Source: Thermomicrobiales bacterium (GTDB lineage: Bacteria > Chloroflexota > Chloroflexia > Thermomicrobiales > UBA6265). Taken from it: a stretch of 64,000 bases of DNA. A program made the position numbers and the translations under genes. Positions within the stretch are counted from its first letter, which is position 1; every line of letters begins with the position of its first letter. Below, one piece after another: positions 7,478 to 16,412 of the stretch. The notes beneath the pieces are model-generated. The model was given only the letters and a program-made list of their open reading frames with translations. It was not told the DNA's origin and ran no database searches. Where the stretch lies: positions 1 to 64,000 of the forward strand of contig JAUJOZ010000017.1 in the NCBI GenBank assembly GCA_030447415.1, written 5' to 3'.

Positions 7478-8272
7478 TCAAGGGCCGACGGGCGCCTCGC
7501 CGTCGGGGCCGTCGGCGGCGTCAGCGCCGAGGTCGTCGTAGAGCTCGTCGTCGTCGTATCCGACCCATTCAAGCCAGCACAGTTCGTCATATCTCAGTCC
7601 GTAGTCCAGGTCCCAATCCGGCCGCAGCACGCGATTGCGGCGGCGACAATTCGGGCAGGCTAGTACGGTCGGTACCCTGGCACGGTGGCCGATTACCACG
7701 CGCCCACCCGCAATGCGCTTCAGTCGTTCGATGCCGCTCGGCCGGGGCGCCGACCCATCAGGTCGCGGGACCGCGACCGGAGGAAACTTGGTCGCCACCC
7801 CGACGCGTTGGTGGTTCGTCACGCCGCCAAAGTAGAAGGAGGCGTCGATAACGGGCGGCACCGGGTGGCGGCCGATGCGCCGCCCGTTGGCGGCGGTGCG
7901 TATGCGGGTCAAAACCGCGTAGGAGCCGTCGTCGAGTCGCCGGAGGCCGAGTGGGTGGGTAAGCACCCATTCCTCGGGCGGCCAGCCGGACATGTGCGAG
8001 TGATAGAACTGGGCCGTGGTCAGCAGGTGCAGTGGGTTAGTCCCCTCGGGCCCCCAGCGCGCGAGCCAGCCCAAGAACTCCCGTTCATCGGCAGCCCAGG
8101 GCGCGATGTCCATGCCGTACTCGAAGTCCAGCCGCAGCCCGAAGACGAAGCCGAGTTCGCCATTGCAGAACTGGCCGGATTGATCGGTGATGGGTTGGCC
8201 GCACAGCGCCTTCCATCGCGGCTCGTTGTCCTTGAGCAGCTTGAGCCTGGCTGTGAGCGCGCCCGATGGCAT
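7478..8272 (-). CDS. unknown zinc-ribbon-like element protein
   Basis: 264 residues from ATG 8272, preceded by GGAGGGCACCGGG; a TTG at 8305 is possible but has no good ribosome site. A mid-region reads like a compact alpha/beta domain. One Cys pair, CPNC (C206, C209), suggests half of a zinc ribbon, with C24 and C36 far upstream as possible partners. The C-terminal 35 residues are very acidic (YDDDELYDDLGAD). It sits directly downstream of the recombinase gene and may be a regulator, directionality factor or cargo. I do not recognise the family. Confidence 0.6.
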   Translation of the reverse strand: MPSGALTARLKLLKDNEPRWKALCGQPITDQSGQFCNGELGFVFGLRLDFEYGMDIAPWAADEREFLGWLARWGPEGTNPLHLLTTAQFYHSHMSGWPPEEWVLTHPLGLRRLDDGSYAVLTRIRTAANGRRIGRHPVPPVIDASFYFGGVTNHQRVGVATKFPPVAVPRPDGSAPRPSGIERLKRIAGGRVVIGHRARVPTVLACPNCRRRNRVLRPDWDLDYGLRYDELCWLEWVGYDDDELYDDLGADAADGPDGEAPVGP

Positions 8273-8301
8273 CCCGGTGCCCTCCCTAAGTGCTCGATCA
8301 C

Positions 8302-9234
8302 TCAAATCCGGTCCCCCGGACTAAACCGCTTGTGCGCCTCCCGCGCCCGCTCGTCCGCGGCGCTGGCGCCGTAACGGTTGACCATCTCCCGCGAGCGCCA
8401 GCCAGCGAGCCGCATCAGGTCCCCCTCGTTACCCCCGCCTGCGAGCCAGGCGTGGGCGAAGGTATGGCGGAGCTGGTGGGGATAGATGCGCCCAATTCCG
8501 GCCGCCTCGCCGCGCCCCTGGAGCACCTGGTACAGGCCGTTGTCGGTCATCGGACCGGAGCGCCCGAGCCACAGATCGGGGGCGTCGGCGTCCTTGTGGC
8601 GCGCTCGGGCACGGAGGTAGCGATCCAGTGCGACCGCCGTGCGCCGCCCGAACGGGCAGGATCGCGGGCGGCGCCCCTTGCCCAACACGAGGGCGACGTC
8701 GTGATCGAATTCCAAGTCGGCGACCTTCAGCCCAGCGAGCTCCGCCCGCCGCATCCCGGTATCCAGCAGCAGCCGGATAAAGGCCGCGTCTCGACGGTCC
8801 TCGAACGCCTTACCGTCGCACGCCTTCAGCAGCCGGGCGAGCTGGTCCGTGGACACCACCGACGGCAGCGTTTCTGGAATCGCTGGCGGCTTCATCTTGG
8901 CCATCGGCGAGACGGCGACCTCTCCTTCCTCCGCGAGCCAGCGATAAAAGGTCTGGAGGGCGCGGTATCGATTGGCCGCTGTGGCCGGCTTGTGGCGGGT
9001 GAGCAGCTCGGCGATGAACGCCTCGACGTGCTCCCGGGCCACCAGCGTCGGGTCGGTCGGCATTCCTTGCGCGGCTAGGTATTCGGCGAAGCGGCGGAGG
9101 GACTCACTGTAGGTCTGGACGGTGCGGGGCGCCTTGTTCTCGGCGAGCAGGTGCCGGCGGAACGACATGACCAGCGCCCGGAAGGCGGGCGGTGCGGCGG
9201 TGATGGCGTGCTCGGTCGCAGCGTAGCGGGCCAC
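8302..9234 (-). CDS. tyrosine recombinase / integrase
   Basis: 310 residues from GTG 9234, chosen because GGGAGG lies six bases upstream; an ATG at 9291 gives 19 more residues. A SAM-like N-terminal core-binding domain (about 20-105) precedes the catalytic domain. Visible catalytic residues are R162 (TGMRRAEL), K186 (GKGRRPR), H253 and R256 (HQLRHTF), W279 in GW at the second His position, and Y288 (NRYG). This is XerC/D-like integrase architecture. The gene lies next to tRNA-Gly(CCC), its likely integration target, and heads the element. Confidence 0.88.
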   Translation of the reverse strand: MARYAATEHAITAAPPAFRALVMSFRRHLLAENKAPRTVQTYSESLRRFAEYLAAQGMPTDPTLVAREHVEAFIAELLTRHKPATAANRYRALQTFYRWLAEEGEVAVSPMAKMKPPAIPETLPSVVSTDQLARLLKACDGKAFEDRRDAAFIRLLLDTGMRRAELAGLKVADLEFDHDVALVLGKGRRPRSCPFGRRTAVALDRYLRARARHKDADAPDLWLGRSGPMTDNGLYQVLQGRGEAAGIGRIYPHQLRHTFAHAWLAGGGNEGDLMRLAGWRSREMVNRYGASAADERAREAHKRFSPGDRI

Positions 9235-9383
9235 GTCACACCTCCCGGCGGCGGGCGGGGGCCGCGCCGAACCACGAAGCGGAAACCTCACCAGTTATCG
9301 TGTCTGTCAGCGCTGTAGCACCCCCGTTAACGCCGACGGCCTCCCGGTTTCGGTCCGGAAGGCCGCGTACGTTCGCCGTCAGG

Positions 9384-9456
9384 AGCGGGTGATGGGACTC
9401 GAACCCACGACATTCTGCTTGGGAAGCAGACACTCTACCAACTGAGTTACACCCGC
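9384..9456 (-). tRNA. tRNA-Gly(CCC)
   Basis: A full cloverleaf: acceptor GCGGGTG/CACCCGC, D-arm with AACTCAGTTGGTAGAGT, anticodon stem TCTGC/GCAGA with loop TTCCCAA (anticodon CCC), and T-arm with GGTTCGAGTCC. CCA is not encoded. It is the likely attachment site of the neighbouring element. Confidence 0.93.
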
Positions 9457-9609
9457 GTCGCCCTTGTCCGCGAGGCATAGTTTACCAGTCGGCCGGAGGG
9501 CCGTCTAGCGGTCGGTTGTAAACGCCAGGAGGCGACATAGGCCCTCGGCCCGGCCGACGAGCCGTTGACGGGTCTCCGAGCGCCGCGTATACTCCCGGCG
9601 GTCGTCAGT

Positions 9610-9685
<76 letters not shown>

Positions 9686-9695
9686 CCCAAGACCT

Positions 9696-9720
9696 CAATC
9701 CGGCCCTCGCGGCCGGATTG
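9696..9720. terminator. stem-loop after tRNA-Ala
   Basis: CAATCCGGCC and GGCCGGATTG form a perfect 10-bp stem with a five-base loop. Only a weak T run (GTTT) follows, so termination efficiency is uncertain. It fits the end of the tRNA-Ala transcript. Confidence 0.55.
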
Positions 9721-9777
9721 CCCGTTTAACCCGTCGTTGCTCCCCCACCCACCGAACCAGCGATGCGCGCCTCGCGC

Positions 9778-9814
9778 AAAAGAAGCCCCCTCTCCCGTTG
9801 TCGGAAGAGGGGGC
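9778..9814 (-). terminator. intrinsic terminator of ftsH
   Basis: On the minus strand GCCCCCTCT pairs with its complement (9785-9793 with 9806-9814) and is followed by TTCTTTT. It lies about 25 bases past the ftsH stop. Confidence 0.8.
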
Positions 9815-9838
9815 ATCGGAGGCGGCAACGGACGTCGC

Positions 9839-11818
9839 CTAGTCCGCCGGCTGCGGACGCAACTGACCGGCGCCGCTCGGCGGCATATCGCGCTCCGGCC
9901 GCTCAATTGGCCGGGCCTCCGGCTCACGCACGGGTGCGCCCTGGAAGCGACTCGCCGGGCGCCCGGTCGGCGGCCCGACGAGGTCGGGCTTCGGCCGCGG
10001 CGAGTCGAAGAGCGCTTCCATCTCCTCGCCTTCGATTGTCTCCTGCCGCACCAGCAACTGGGCGATGGCGTCGAGCTTGTCGGCGTGCTGGCTAATGATC
10101 TCTTTCGCTCGCTGGTGGGCCGTGTCGATCAGCTGACGAATCTCCTGGTCAATCTGATACGCAACTTCGTCGCTGTAGTTGCGCTGCTCGCTGATCTCAC
10201 GGCCCAGAAAGACCAGCTCGTCCTTCTTGCCGAACGCCAGCGGCCCGAGCGAGCGGCTCATCCCGAACTCGGTCACCATCCGCCGCGCCACGGCCGTGGC
10301 CCGCTCGATGTCGTTCGCGGCACCGGTCGACTGCTCCTCAAAGATCATCAGCTCCGCGACGTGGCCCGCCATGTAGACCGCCAGGTCGTCCTCAAACTGC
10401 GCCTTCGTCTTGAATAGGCGATCCTCGTCGGGCACCACCCGGGTGTACCCACCCATCATCCCGCGCGCGACGATGGACACCTTCCGCACCGGGTCCGCAT
10501 TTGGCAGCATTCGGGCGACGAGGGCGTGCCCCGCCTCGTGGAACGCCGTCATCAGCTTCTCACGCTCGGTGATGACCCGGCTCTTGCGCTGCGGCCCGGC
10601 GATGACGCGATCGATCGCCTCCGTCAGCTCGTCCCGCCCGACCGTCTTCTTGTTCCGCCGAGCGGCCAGGATGGCTGCCTCGTTGACCAGATTCTCGAGG
10701 TCAGCACCGGAGAAACCGGGCGTCTGCCGCGCCAGGTTCTCGATGGAGACGCTCTCCTCCATCGGCTTGCCGCGGGCGTGAACCTCGAGAATCGCTCGCC
10801 GTCCCTGGATATCCGGCCGGTCGAGGATGACCTGTCGATCGAAGCGGCCCGGCCGCAGGAGCGCCGGATCGAGCACATCCGGCCGGTTGGTGGCCGCAAT
10901 GACGATCACGTTCGTGCTGCTGTCGAACCCGTCCATCTCGACGAGGATCTGGTTCAGCGTCTGCTCCCGCTCATCGTGACTACCACCGAGGCCCGCCCCC
11001 CGTTGACGGCCGACGGCGTCAATCTCGTCGACGAACACGATGCACGGCGCATTGCGCTTCGCCTGGTCGAAGAGGTCCCGGACGCGGCTGGCGCCGACGC
11101 CGACAAACATCTCGACGAACTCGCTACCCGAGATGCTGAAGAACGGCACGCCGGCCTCGCCGGCGACCGCGCGTGATAGCAGCGTCTTGCCGGTGCCCGG
11201 CGGACCAACAAGAAGCACGCCGCGCGGGATGCGGGCACCGAGCGAGGCGAACTTGTCCGGGTACTTGAGGAACTCCACAACCTCGACGAGTTCCTCCTTC
11301 GCCTCCTCAACCCCGGCCACGTCGCTAAAGGTGACCGTTGGCTTGTTGCCGGTGAACAGCCGGGCGCGGCTCTTACCGAACGAGATCGCCTGATTGTTGC
11401 TCCCCTGGGCCTGCCGCATCATGAAGACGAAGATGCCGATCAGAAACAGGGTGGGAAGCAGGAAAGTTAGTGCCCCAAGCCAGTTCCCCAGCCGGCTGGC
11501 CGGTTTGATCTCAATCAGGTCCTCGGGCAGCGCCGCGGGGTTCAACCCGTAGCGGTCGAGCACCTCGTAGATGTTTGTGTCAGCCGGCAGCGTAAACTGG
11601 CCGTCCTTCTCACTGGTGTATTCGACCCGGACCTTACGACTGTCCTCATTCTGGACGAGCTGGGCCACCTTGTCGGCCCTGATATCCGCCACAACCTCGC
11701 CAATGGTCAGGTTACGGCGATCGTTCCCGCCACCGACGAGCGTCACCCAGAGGGCGATGACGGCGATGATCAGGATGATCCAGACGAATCCGTTTCGGAG
11801 CCACTTCGTGTCTGCCAT
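9839..11818 (-). CDS. ftsH: ATP-dependent zinc metalloprotease FtsH
   Basis: 659 residues. Two membrane helices (about 10-28 and 112-134) flank the extracytoplasmic segment. The AAA domain follows, with Walker A GPPGTGKT (205-212), Walker B VFVDEID (261-267) and the second region of homology with R322 and R325. The zinc site is HEAGH (427-431). The enzyme forms a membrane hexamer that degrades misfolded membrane proteins and regulators. The start at 11818 (MADTKW) has GGAGG seven bases upstream, better than an earlier in-frame start at 11848. It lies downstream of tilS and hpt in a common bacterial order. Confidence 0.97.
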   Translation of the reverse strand: MADTKWLRNGFVWIILIIAVIALWVTLVGGGNDRRNLTIGEVVADIRADKVAQLVQNEDSRKVRVEYTSEKDGQFTLPADTNIYEVLDRYGLNPAALPEDLIEIKPASRLGNWLGALTFLLPTLFLIGIFVFMMRQAQGSNNQAISFGKSRARLFTGNKPTVTFSDVAGVEEAKEELVEVVEFLKYPDKFASLGARIPRGVLLVGPPGTGKTLLSRAVAGEAGVPFFSISGSEFVEMFVGVGASRVRDLFDQAKRNAPCIVFVDEIDAVGRQRGAGLGGSHDEREQTLNQILVEMDGFDSSTNVIVIAATNRPDVLDPALLRPGRFDRQVILDRPDIQGRRAILEVHARGKPMEESVSIENLARQTPGFSGADLENLVNEAAILAARRNKKTVGRDELTEAIDRVIAGPQRKSRVITEREKLMTAFHEAGHALVARMLPNADPVRKVSIVARGMMGGYTRVVPDEDRLFKTKAQFEDDLAVYMAGHVAELMIFEEQSTGAANDIERATAVARRMVTEFGMSRSLGPLAFGKKDELVFLGREISEQRNYSDEVAYQIDQEIRQLIDTAHQRAKEIISQHADKLDAIAQLLVRQETIEGEEMEALFDSPRPKPDLVGPPTGRPASRFQGAPVREPEARPIERPERDMPPSGAGQLRPQPAD

Positions 11819-11911
11819 CAAGCGTCCTCCGGTGCCAGACCGGCTCAAGAGCGCAGCAATTCAACGCCCGAGCCGCGCGGGACCGGAAGTATAGCACCGG
11901 GCCTGACGCGC

Positions 11912-12484
11912 TCAGACCTCCACATCGTCAATGACGGATGGATCCAGCACGGCAACGTAGGGAAGGTTTCGGTACTGCCCGGCGTAGTCGAGCCCGTAGC
12001 CAATCACAAACTCGTCCGGTATCGCGAATCCAACCTGGTCGACCTGAACATCGGCCGCCTCGCCCTTCTCCTTCTTCAATAGCGCGACCACCCGAATCTC
12101 CGCTGGGTTGCGCCGGCGCAGCACGTCGAGCAGGTACTGGAGCGTCAGTCCGCTATCGACGATGTCCTCGACGACCAGCACCCTCCTCCCCTCGACGTCC
12201 TCACTGAGATCCTTGAGGATGCGCACCACTCCGGACGTCCGCGTACTCGCGCCGTAGCTGGAGACAGCCATAAAGTCAATCACTACGGGAATCGTCATCG
12301 CCCGCATCAGGTCGGTCATGAAGGTGACAGCGCCGTTCAACACCCCGACCATCAAGGGGATGTCGCTGCCGTAGTGGTCGTCCAATTCTCGTGCCAGTTC
12401 GGCGATTCTGGTTTGAATTGCGCGCGCCTCGATGAGGATTCGGACGACGCCCACGGCACGCCGCTCCGTCGCTGCTTGGGTCAC
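11912..12484 (-). CDS. hpt: hypoxanthine phosphoribosyltransferase
   Basis: 190 residues from GTG 12484, which overlaps the tilS stop (GTGA) and has GGGAGG upstream. The PRPP-binding loop VLVVEDIVDSG is at about 102-112, and the purine-side segment has KKEKGEAADV and GYGLDYAG. It salvages hypoxanthine and guanine to IMP and GMP in the cytoplasm. A longer reading from 12535 would run into tilS. It is translationally coupled to tilS and precedes ftsH. Confidence 0.93.
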   Translation of the reverse strand: MTQAATERRAVGVVRILIEARAIQTRIAELARELDDHYGSDIPLMVGVLNGAVTFMTDLMRAMTIPVVIDFMAVSSYGASTRTSGVVRILKDLSEDVEGRRVLVVEDIVDSGLTLQYLLDVLRRRNPAEIRVVALLKKEKGEAADVQVDQVGFAIPDEFVIGYGLDYAGQYRNLPYVAVLDPSVIDDVEV

Positions 12485-13653
12485 GCGTTGTCCTCCCGGT
12501 GTTCCGCTGCTGACTCCGCACGCGGTCCCGCGCAACCTTGACTGAGCCTCGGTCGGCTGAGCGAGCGCGAGCCTCCGGCGCCGGCCAGCCGGAGCACGTT
12601 GCCGACGGCCTCAACGGTGATCCCCCCACCGATTTCTACGTGCCCGGCGCGATCCCGCGGAAGGGCGAGGTGGAGGATGGCATCGACTCGCTCGGCGGAC
12701 AGCGGCAGACAGCCTTGTTGCCGTTTGACCCAGAGCCGAACCACTCGGCGCTGGATCGCCACTTCCGGCTCGTCCAACAGTTCGCGCCGGGAAAGCTCCC
12801 CCGCAGGCGTATGCATCCGCTCGATAGTCCGCTCGGCGATGGCCGTCAGCGCCGCGTCGTCCTCGGCCGCCAGCCGGGCGTACCTGGCGAGCGCGTCCGC
12901 CGCGCCGGGCGAGGCGCACTCCAGAATGGGCAGCACCTCCCGCCGGATGGCGTTCCGGCGGATAAGGAGATCGGCGTTCGATGGGTCCTCAATCCACGGC
13001 AATCCGAGCGCGGACGCGTAGCCGCGGACGACCTCGCGAGGCTCGTCGAGCAGCGGCCGCCACAGCGTTAGTCTGATAGGCGGCTCCGCCGCGCCCTCTG
13101 TCCACCACGGCACGCTGAGCGTCGCCACCTGTCGCATCGCGACGGCCCCGGCCAGGCCCGCGCCCCGGAGCAAGTGGAGAAGCACTGTTTCCGCCTGATC
13201 GTCCCGGTGATGGGCGACCGCGATGACCGCGGTGCCCAGGTCGGCTGCGACGCGGCCGAGCGCGAGGTAACGCTCGCGCCTGGCGGCCTCCTCCACGCCT
13301 ACGCCGCGATGGAGCTCCCGGAGCTGCCCCCGCACCCGCTCGCTCCGGAACGGGACGCCGAGCCGGCCAGCCATCTCGGCGGCCCGCTGACCATCGTCCG
13401 CCGAATGCTCGCTCAGCCCGTGGTCCACATGAACCGCAGTGACGGACAAGCCAGCCAGCGGGGCAATTCGGGCAAGGAGACCGGTCAGAGCGAGCGAATC
13501 GGCACCGCCCGAAAAGCCGACGACGATCCTGGCGCTGGGCGGCAATGCGGCCGCGTGGCAGCGGGCGAGGACGCGCTGCTCCAAACCGATGAGTGGCCGC
13601 TGAGAAGGGAAGGATGGCGGAGCGGGAGGCGTGCCCGGAGGATTCCCCAGCAC
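12481..13653 (-). CDS. tilS: tRNA(Ile)-lysidine synthetase TilS
   Basis: About 390 residues. The PP-loop ATP-binding motif VVGFSGGADSL lies near the N-terminus, followed by the family's AVHVDHGL and AHHRDDQAET segments and the substrate-binding and C-terminal lysidine domains. It converts cytidine-34 of tRNA-Ile(CAT) to lysidine so that AUA is read as Ile. The open frame extends to 13746 but that would pass through tRNA-Met, so I place the start at GTG 13653. No strong ribosome site is seen, and a TTG nearer LEQRVL (about 13578) is an alternative. Confidence 0.88.
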   Translation of the reverse strand: MLGNPPGTPPAPPSFPSQRPLIGLEQRVLARCHAAALPPSARIVVGFSGGADSLALTGLLARIAPLAGLSVTAVHVDHGLSEHSADDGQRAAEMAGRLGVPFRSERVRGQLRELHRGVGVEEAARRERYLALGRVAADLGTAVIAVAHHRDDQAETVLLHLLRGAGLAGAVAMRQVATLSVPWWTEGAAEPPIRLTLWRPLLDEPREVVRGYASALGLPWIEDPSNADLLIRRNAIRREVLPILECASPGAADALARYARLAAEDDAALTAIAERTIERMHTPAGELSRRELLDEPEVAIQRRVVRLWVKRQQGCLPLSAERVDAILHLALPRDRAGHVEIGGGITVEAVGNVLRLAGAGGSRSLSRPRLSQGCAGPRAESAAEHREDNA

Positions 13654-13667
13654 GGTGGAGAAATCGG

Positions 13668-13739
13668 TGCCGACGGGTGGAATCGAACCACCGGCCAAGG
13701 GCTTATGAGTCCCTTGCTCTGCCTCTGAGCTACGTCGGC
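13668..13739 (-). tRNA. tRNA-Met(CAT)
   Basis: Acceptor GCCGACG/CGTCGGC, D-arm TAGCTCAGAGGCAGAGC, anticodon loop CTCATAA (anticodon CAT) on a stem with one A-G mismatch, and T-arm GGTTCGATTCC. CCA is not encoded. It could be elongator Met or the Ile2 tRNA that TilS modifies. The C1-G72 type pairing of an initiator is absent. It lies directly upstream of tilS. Confidence 0.88.
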
Positions 13740-13938
13740 GCGCCACGAAATGCCTCCGAAGGCTACCGCAACGCGACCGGGGTCGTCAAACTCCGCACGA
13801 CGATAGTGTCGACCCTTGAGCGGCTCAGTTAGTACCCGAGCGAGTGCTAGACTGCGAGGGTACGGCACCCGACCCAGGCCGCCACGCCCCCACCTCGCTC
13901 TTCATTCGGGCGTCGTCGGCAATCGAAGCGACGGACTG

Positions 13939-16209
13939 ATGGCCAGGCAACTCACCGACCTTCTCTCGGGGCTCAACGACGCCCAGCGCGAGGCCGTCAC
14001 GGCGGTGGACGGACCCATTCTCGTCGTGGCCGGACCAGGATCGGGTAAGACCCGGGTGCTCACCCACCGCATCGCCTACCTCATCGAAGAGCGAGGTGTC
14101 GGCCCTGACGAGATCCTCGCGGTGACGTTCACCAACAAGGCCGCGCGCGAGATGCGCGACCGCATCGAGCGTCTCCTCGGCCGGTCCGCCGAGGGCTTGG
14201 TGATGGGTACCTTCCACTCGTTCGGCGTCCGGCTGCTTCGTCAGAATCCCGGTCTCGTGGCCGACCGGCTCGGCATCCTCCCCAACTTCCTGATCTACGA
14301 CGACGCCGATCAGGTCGAGGTCGCCAAGCGTGCCATCGTCGCGGTCGGACTCGATCCGAAGCAATTGGCGCCCCGCCGGATGCTGTCCCGCATCTCCGCC
14401 GCCAAGAGCCTGCTGGTCAGCCCGGAGGAGTTTGCCCAGCAGACCGAAACTTACGACGACGAGGTCGTCGCGCGGGTGTACCGGGAATACCAGCGGACGC
14501 TGCGCAAAGCGAACGCCGTCGATTTCGACGATCTTCTCGCGCTCCCGATTCAACTGTTCGACGAGGCGCCGGCGTCGCTGGCGCGTTACCAGGAACGGTT
14601 TCGGTACATCCTGGTCGACGAGTACCAGGACACCAACCGGGTCCAATATGTCCTCGTCTCAGCCCTCGCCGCCCGGCACCGGAACCTCTTCGTCGTGGGC
14701 GACCCGGATCAGTCAATCTACGGCTGGCGCCAGGCCGATATCCGCAACATCCTCGACTTTGAGAAGGATTATCCCGACGCCAAGCGCATCCACCTCGAAC
14801 TCAACTACCGCTCGACGCGGCGCATTGTCGACACCGCGGACCGAGTCATCCGCGAGAACACACAGCGCATCGACCGTCGCTTGCGGACTGAGAACGACGA
14901 CGGCGAAATGGTCGCGGTGCGCGAGCTCGCGGATCAGAATCACGAGGCTCAGTTCATCGTGGGCGAGATTCGTCGGTTGGTGAGAACCGGGAATCTCAGC
15001 GGCGACGACTTCGCCATCATGTACCGGACCACGGCGCAGAGCCGCGTGCTGGAGGAAGCTTTCCGGGTTAGCGACATTCCGTACCGGATCGTTGGCGGCG
15101 TACGCTTCTACGATCGCAAAGAGGTGAAGGACGTCCTGGCCGTTTTGCGTCTGTTGCACAACCCGGCCGACGACGTCAGTCTCGGGCGCATCATCGACAA
15201 CTTCCCGCTTGGCCGGGGATTTGGACCGAGGGCCCTCGACACGGTGTCTGCCTGGGCGGCGCAGAACGGCGTTCCGACGCTGGAGGGCTTCCTCTCCCTC
15301 GCCCCCGGCGCACGACCGCCCGCGCCGCCCCCGCAGCTGTCGGGCTCCGCCAAGACCGCCGCGCAGCGCCTCGGCACGGTTTTCGCACGGCTGCAGGAGG
15401 AGGCGGGCCAGTTGACGCTGGCGTCGCTGTTCGACGCCGTCGTCGAACGCACGGGCTACAAGGAGTCGTTCGACCACGACAAAGAAGAGGAGATGCAGCG
15501 CTACGCCAACGTCATGGAGTTACGGGCCGACCTGGAGAAGTACGACCTCCTCGAGCCCGAAGACGCGCTGCCGACCTACCTCGAACAGGTCGCGCTTGTC
15601 GCGGACGTCGACGCGATGGACGACGACGGGCGGGGACGAGTGACGCTCATCACCCTCCATTCTGCCAAGGGGCTCGAGTTTCCGGTTGTCTTCATCGCCG
15701 GTGTGGAGGAAGGCCTCCTTCCCATCAGCCGCGCCATCGAGGCCGAATTTCACGACCCGCTGCCGATGGAGGAGGAGCGCCGGCTCTTTTACGTCGGCAT
15801 CACGCGCGCCAAAAAGCTCCTCTACATCACCTACGCGGGCAGTCGCGTCACATATGGCCGGTTTCAGTCGTCTGTCCCGTCCCGCTTCCTCGCCAACATC
15901 CCGGATGAGTGCGTTCGCAGCCTCGGGCGTCGCCCGTTCGATCGCGACCGGTCGGCCGGTCGCCTCCAGGACCGGGTGCGAGTGGGTCTCGAGCCGGCGC
16001 GAAGCACTGCCCCGGTGCCGACTCCCGCCGCATGGCGGCCAACCGCCAGCTACCAGCCGGCCCAGCGCGTCTTCCACCCAAAGTTCGGCGAAGGCGTCAT
16101 CACCGACGTTACGAACCGTGGAGGCGACCAAGAACTCGCAATCACGTTCGCCCGACACGGAGCGAAGCGGCTCATCGCGAGCCTCGCCCAGCTCGATCTA
16201 ATCTCCTAA
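13939..16209 (+). CDS. pcrA: ATP-dependent DNA helicase PcrA/UvrD
   Basis: 756 residues. Superfamily 1A motifs in order: Walker A GPGSGKT (32-38), VDEYQDTN (motif II), GDPDQSIYGWRQAD (motif III), LITLHSAKGLEFPVVF (motif V) and VGITRAKK (motif VI). The C-terminal Tudor-like fold characteristic of PcrA (VFHPKFGEGVITDV) is present. It unwinds 3'-5' in nucleotide excision repair and replication restart. The start is set at ATG 13939, where the conserved MARQLTDLLSGLN begins; the open frame upstream has no homology. Confidence 0.95.
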   Translation: MARQLTDLLSGLNDAQREAVTAVDGPILVVAGPGSGKTRVLTHRIAYLIEERGVGPDEILAVTFTNKAAREMRDRIERLLGRSAEGLVMGTFHSFGVRLLRQNPGLVADRLGILPNFLIYDDADQVEVAKRAIVAVGLDPKQLAPRRMLSRISAAKSLLVSPEEFAQQTETYDDEVVARVYREYQRTLRKANAVDFDDLLALPIQLFDEAPASLARYQERFRYILVDEYQDTNRVQYVLVSALAARHRNLFVVGDPDQSIYGWRQADIRNILDFEKDYPDAKRIHLELNYRSTRRIVDTADRVIRENTQRIDRRLRTENDDGEMVAVRELADQNHEAQFIVGEIRRLVRTGNLSGDDFAIMYRTTAQSRVLEEAFRVSDIPYRIVGGVRFYDRKEVKDVLAVLRLLHNPADDVSLGRIIDNFPLGRGFGPRALDTVSAWAAQNGVPTLEGFLSLAPGARPPAPPPQLSGSAKTAAQRLGTVFARLQEEAGQLTLASLFDAVVERTGYKESFDHDKEEEMQRYANVMELRADLEKYDLLEPEDALPTYLEQVALVADVDAMDDDGRGRVTLITLHSAKGLEFPVVFIAGVEEGLLPISRAIEAEFHDPLPMEEERRLFYVGITRAKKLLYITYAGSRVTYGRFQSSVPSRFLANIPDECVRSLGRRPFDRDRSAGRLQDRVRVGLEPARSTAPVPTPAAWRPTASYQPAQRVFHPKFGEGVITDVTNRGGDQELAITFARHGAKRLIASLAQLDLIS

Positions 16210-16397
16210 AAGCCTTCCGGCATTTCGGCGGAGTCTCCCCCAAATCCATGCACCGGGCCTTCCGGCCTCCTCCGACCGGGCCGCGGCCCACGTCGCGCAA
16301 CGGGATCCTTCGGCAGTTGCCGGACGTGCCGCGAGACACCGACCGGAGTCCTTCCGGCCAGTCCTCGGTGCACCCGCACTGATGTCCGTACATTGTG

Positions 16398-16412
16398 TAC
16401 AATCGCTACATG
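16398..16412 (+). promoter_or_regulatory. -10 element placing the transcript start at the dgt ATG
   Basis: TACAAT at 16398-16403 ends six bases before ATG 16410. In bacteria rich in leaderless mRNAs this TANNNT-six-ATG arrangement starts transcription at the A of the ATG. No -35 hexamer is evident and no ribosome site precedes 16410. Confidence 0.4.

Larger units (their letters stand above)
3050..9234 (-). mobile_element. integrated element next to tRNA-Gly(CCC)
   Basis: Six genes run in one direction. In transcription order they are tyrosine recombinase (9234-8302), an unknown zinc-ribbon protein, a small protein, a primase-helicase, an Ala/Gln-rich protein and a GSGR zinc-finger protein. 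The recombinase lies about 150 bases past the 3' end of tRNA-Gly(CCC), the usual place for a tRNA-targeting integrase. Recombinase plus replication protein suggests an integrative, possibly self-replicating element or satellite. I could not find a copy of the tRNA 3' end at the far side, so the outer border is uncertain and may lie anywhere from about 2600 to 3050 or further left. No capsid, conjugation, toxin or restriction genes are recognisable. Confidence 0.65.

Noticed and set aside
13654..13746. N-terminal extension of TilS
   Set aside because: It would be translated from tRNA-Met sequence, so the start must lie downstream of the tRNA.
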